From Prevotellaceae bacterium UBA2757 (lineage in GTDB: Bacteria; Bacteroidota; Bacteroidia; Bacteroidales; Bacteroidaceae), in assembly GCA_002353215.1 (NCBI GenBank), contig DEJD01000102.1, positions 12,996-23,109 of the forward strand: a stretch of DNA of 10,114 nucleotides, read 5' to 3'. The translations under genes and the position numbers were made by a program. Below, one piece after another: positions 9,564-10,114 of this stretch. Positions within the stretch are counted from its first letter, which is position 1. Every line of letters starts with the position of its first letter. The notes beneath the pieces were generated by a model. It searched no databases. It had not been told where the DNA came from and saw only the letters and a program-made list of their open reading frames with translations.

Positions 9564-10114
9564 ATGGAAGACATAATACATTTATTACCCGATTCCGTAG
9601 CCAATCAGATTGCTGCAGGCGAAGTAGTGCAGCGACCGTCATCCATAGTCAAGGAGATGGTCGAAAACTCTATTGATGCCGGTGCTAAGAATATCCAGGT
9701 GCTTGTCGTTGACGGAGGAAAAACCAGTGTGCAAGTTATTGATGACGGTAAGGGTATGTCTGAAACCGATGCACGACTTGCCTTTGAACGACATGCTACG
9801 TCAAAGATAAGTCAGGCAAGCGACCTCTTCTCTCTTTCTACTATGGGTTTCCGAGGTGAGGCACTTGCTTCAATAGCTGCGGTAGCACAGGTGGAACTGA
9901 AAACCCGTCGCGAAGAAGACGAACTGGGTACATATATTCAGATTTCCGGTTCTCATGTTGATAATCAGGAACCCGTAGCTTGTCCTGTTGGAAGTAATTT
10001 CTCTGTTAAGAACCTTTTCTTTAATGTTCCGGCAAGACGTAAGTTCTTGAAGGCTAATCAGACAGAACTGAATAATGTAATTGCTGATTTTGAAAGGGTT
10101 GTACTTGTTCATCC
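9564..10114 (+). CDS. mutL: MutL, DNA mismatch repair protein (3' end missing)
   Basis: The frame starts at ATG 9564 and stays open to the window edge, giving 183 complete codons and 2 extra bases. MutL couples mismatch recognition by MutS to strand removal. The N-terminal GHKL ATPase domain is clear: [12 protein letters not shown] (14-25), [11 protein letters not shown] with catalytic E31 and magnesium-binding N35 (equivalent to E29 and N33 of E. coli), DDGKGM with nucleotide-contacting D60, RHATSKI (76-82) and the lid motif [10 protein letters not shown] (95-104), then [10 protein letters not shown]. The C-terminal dimerisation domain, and the endonuclease motif that would separate active from inactive MutL types, lie outside the window. 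It starts 14 nt after the small membrane protein gene, so the two are probably co-transcribed. No Shine-Dalgarno is seen. Confidence 0.97.
   Translation, partial: MEDIIHLLPDSVANQIAAGEVVQRPSSIVKEMVENSIDAGAKNIQVLVVDGGKTSVQVIDDGKGMSETDARLAFERHATSKISQASDLFSLSTMGFRGEALASIAAVAQVELKTRREEDELGTYIQISGSHVDNQEPVACPVGSNFSVKNLFFNVPARRKFLKANQTELNNVIADFERVVLVH

Overview
The window looks like a core chromosomal stretch from a member of the Bacteroidota, most likely a Prevotella/Bacteroides-type organism. Three things support this. The gene order clpX-recQ, and guaB followed by two parvulin-type isomerases, an OstA-like protein and mutL, is one I associate with that phylum. Both recognisable promoters carry the TAnnTTTG -7 box. 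None of the genes starting inside the window has a Shine-Dalgarno sequence, and A/T-rich leaders replace it. All seven genes that I call are on the + strand, with an eighth if clpX is counted; both ends of the window cut a gene (clpX at the left, mutL at the right).

Layout: (1) 1-702, C-terminal half of ClpX, the unfoldase of the ClpXP protease, closed by a strong intrinsic terminator at 724-770. (2) 835-865 promoter, then recQ at 898-3072, a complete RecQ helicase with an extra C-terminal domain of about 110 residues. (3) A 200-nt AT-rich gap (3073-3272) with a weak hairpin, tandem pyrimidine repeats and the guaB promoter. (4) guaB at 3273-4751, IMP dehydrogenase. (5) A tightly packed run of genes with gaps of 21, 16, 1, 17 and 14 nt: two exported parvulin-type peptidyl-prolyl isomerases (4773-6215 and 6232-7584), an exported OstA/LptA-like protein starting at a TTG codon (7586-9235), a 98-residue protein with one membrane segment (9253-9549), and the start of mutL (9564 to the window end).

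How the genes work together: the two isomerases are probably envelope chaperones that help outer-membrane proteins fold, and the OstA-like protein belongs to the family that carries lipopolysaccharide across the periplasm. The middle of the window is therefore an outer-membrane biogenesis module. It has a nucleotide-synthesis gene in front (guaB) and a mismatch-repair gene behind (mutL). No terminator is visible between guaB and mutL, so one long transcript from the guaB promoter is plausible but not shown.

I see no tRNA, rRNA, CRISPR array, insertion sequence, phage gene or other accessory element, and no convincing undescribed system. The points most worth a second look are the TTG start with 1-nt spacing, the unnamed 98-residue membrane protein, the repeated AATTAAA motif ahead of four start codons, and the uneven degeneration of the two parvulin domains in the SurA-like protein.
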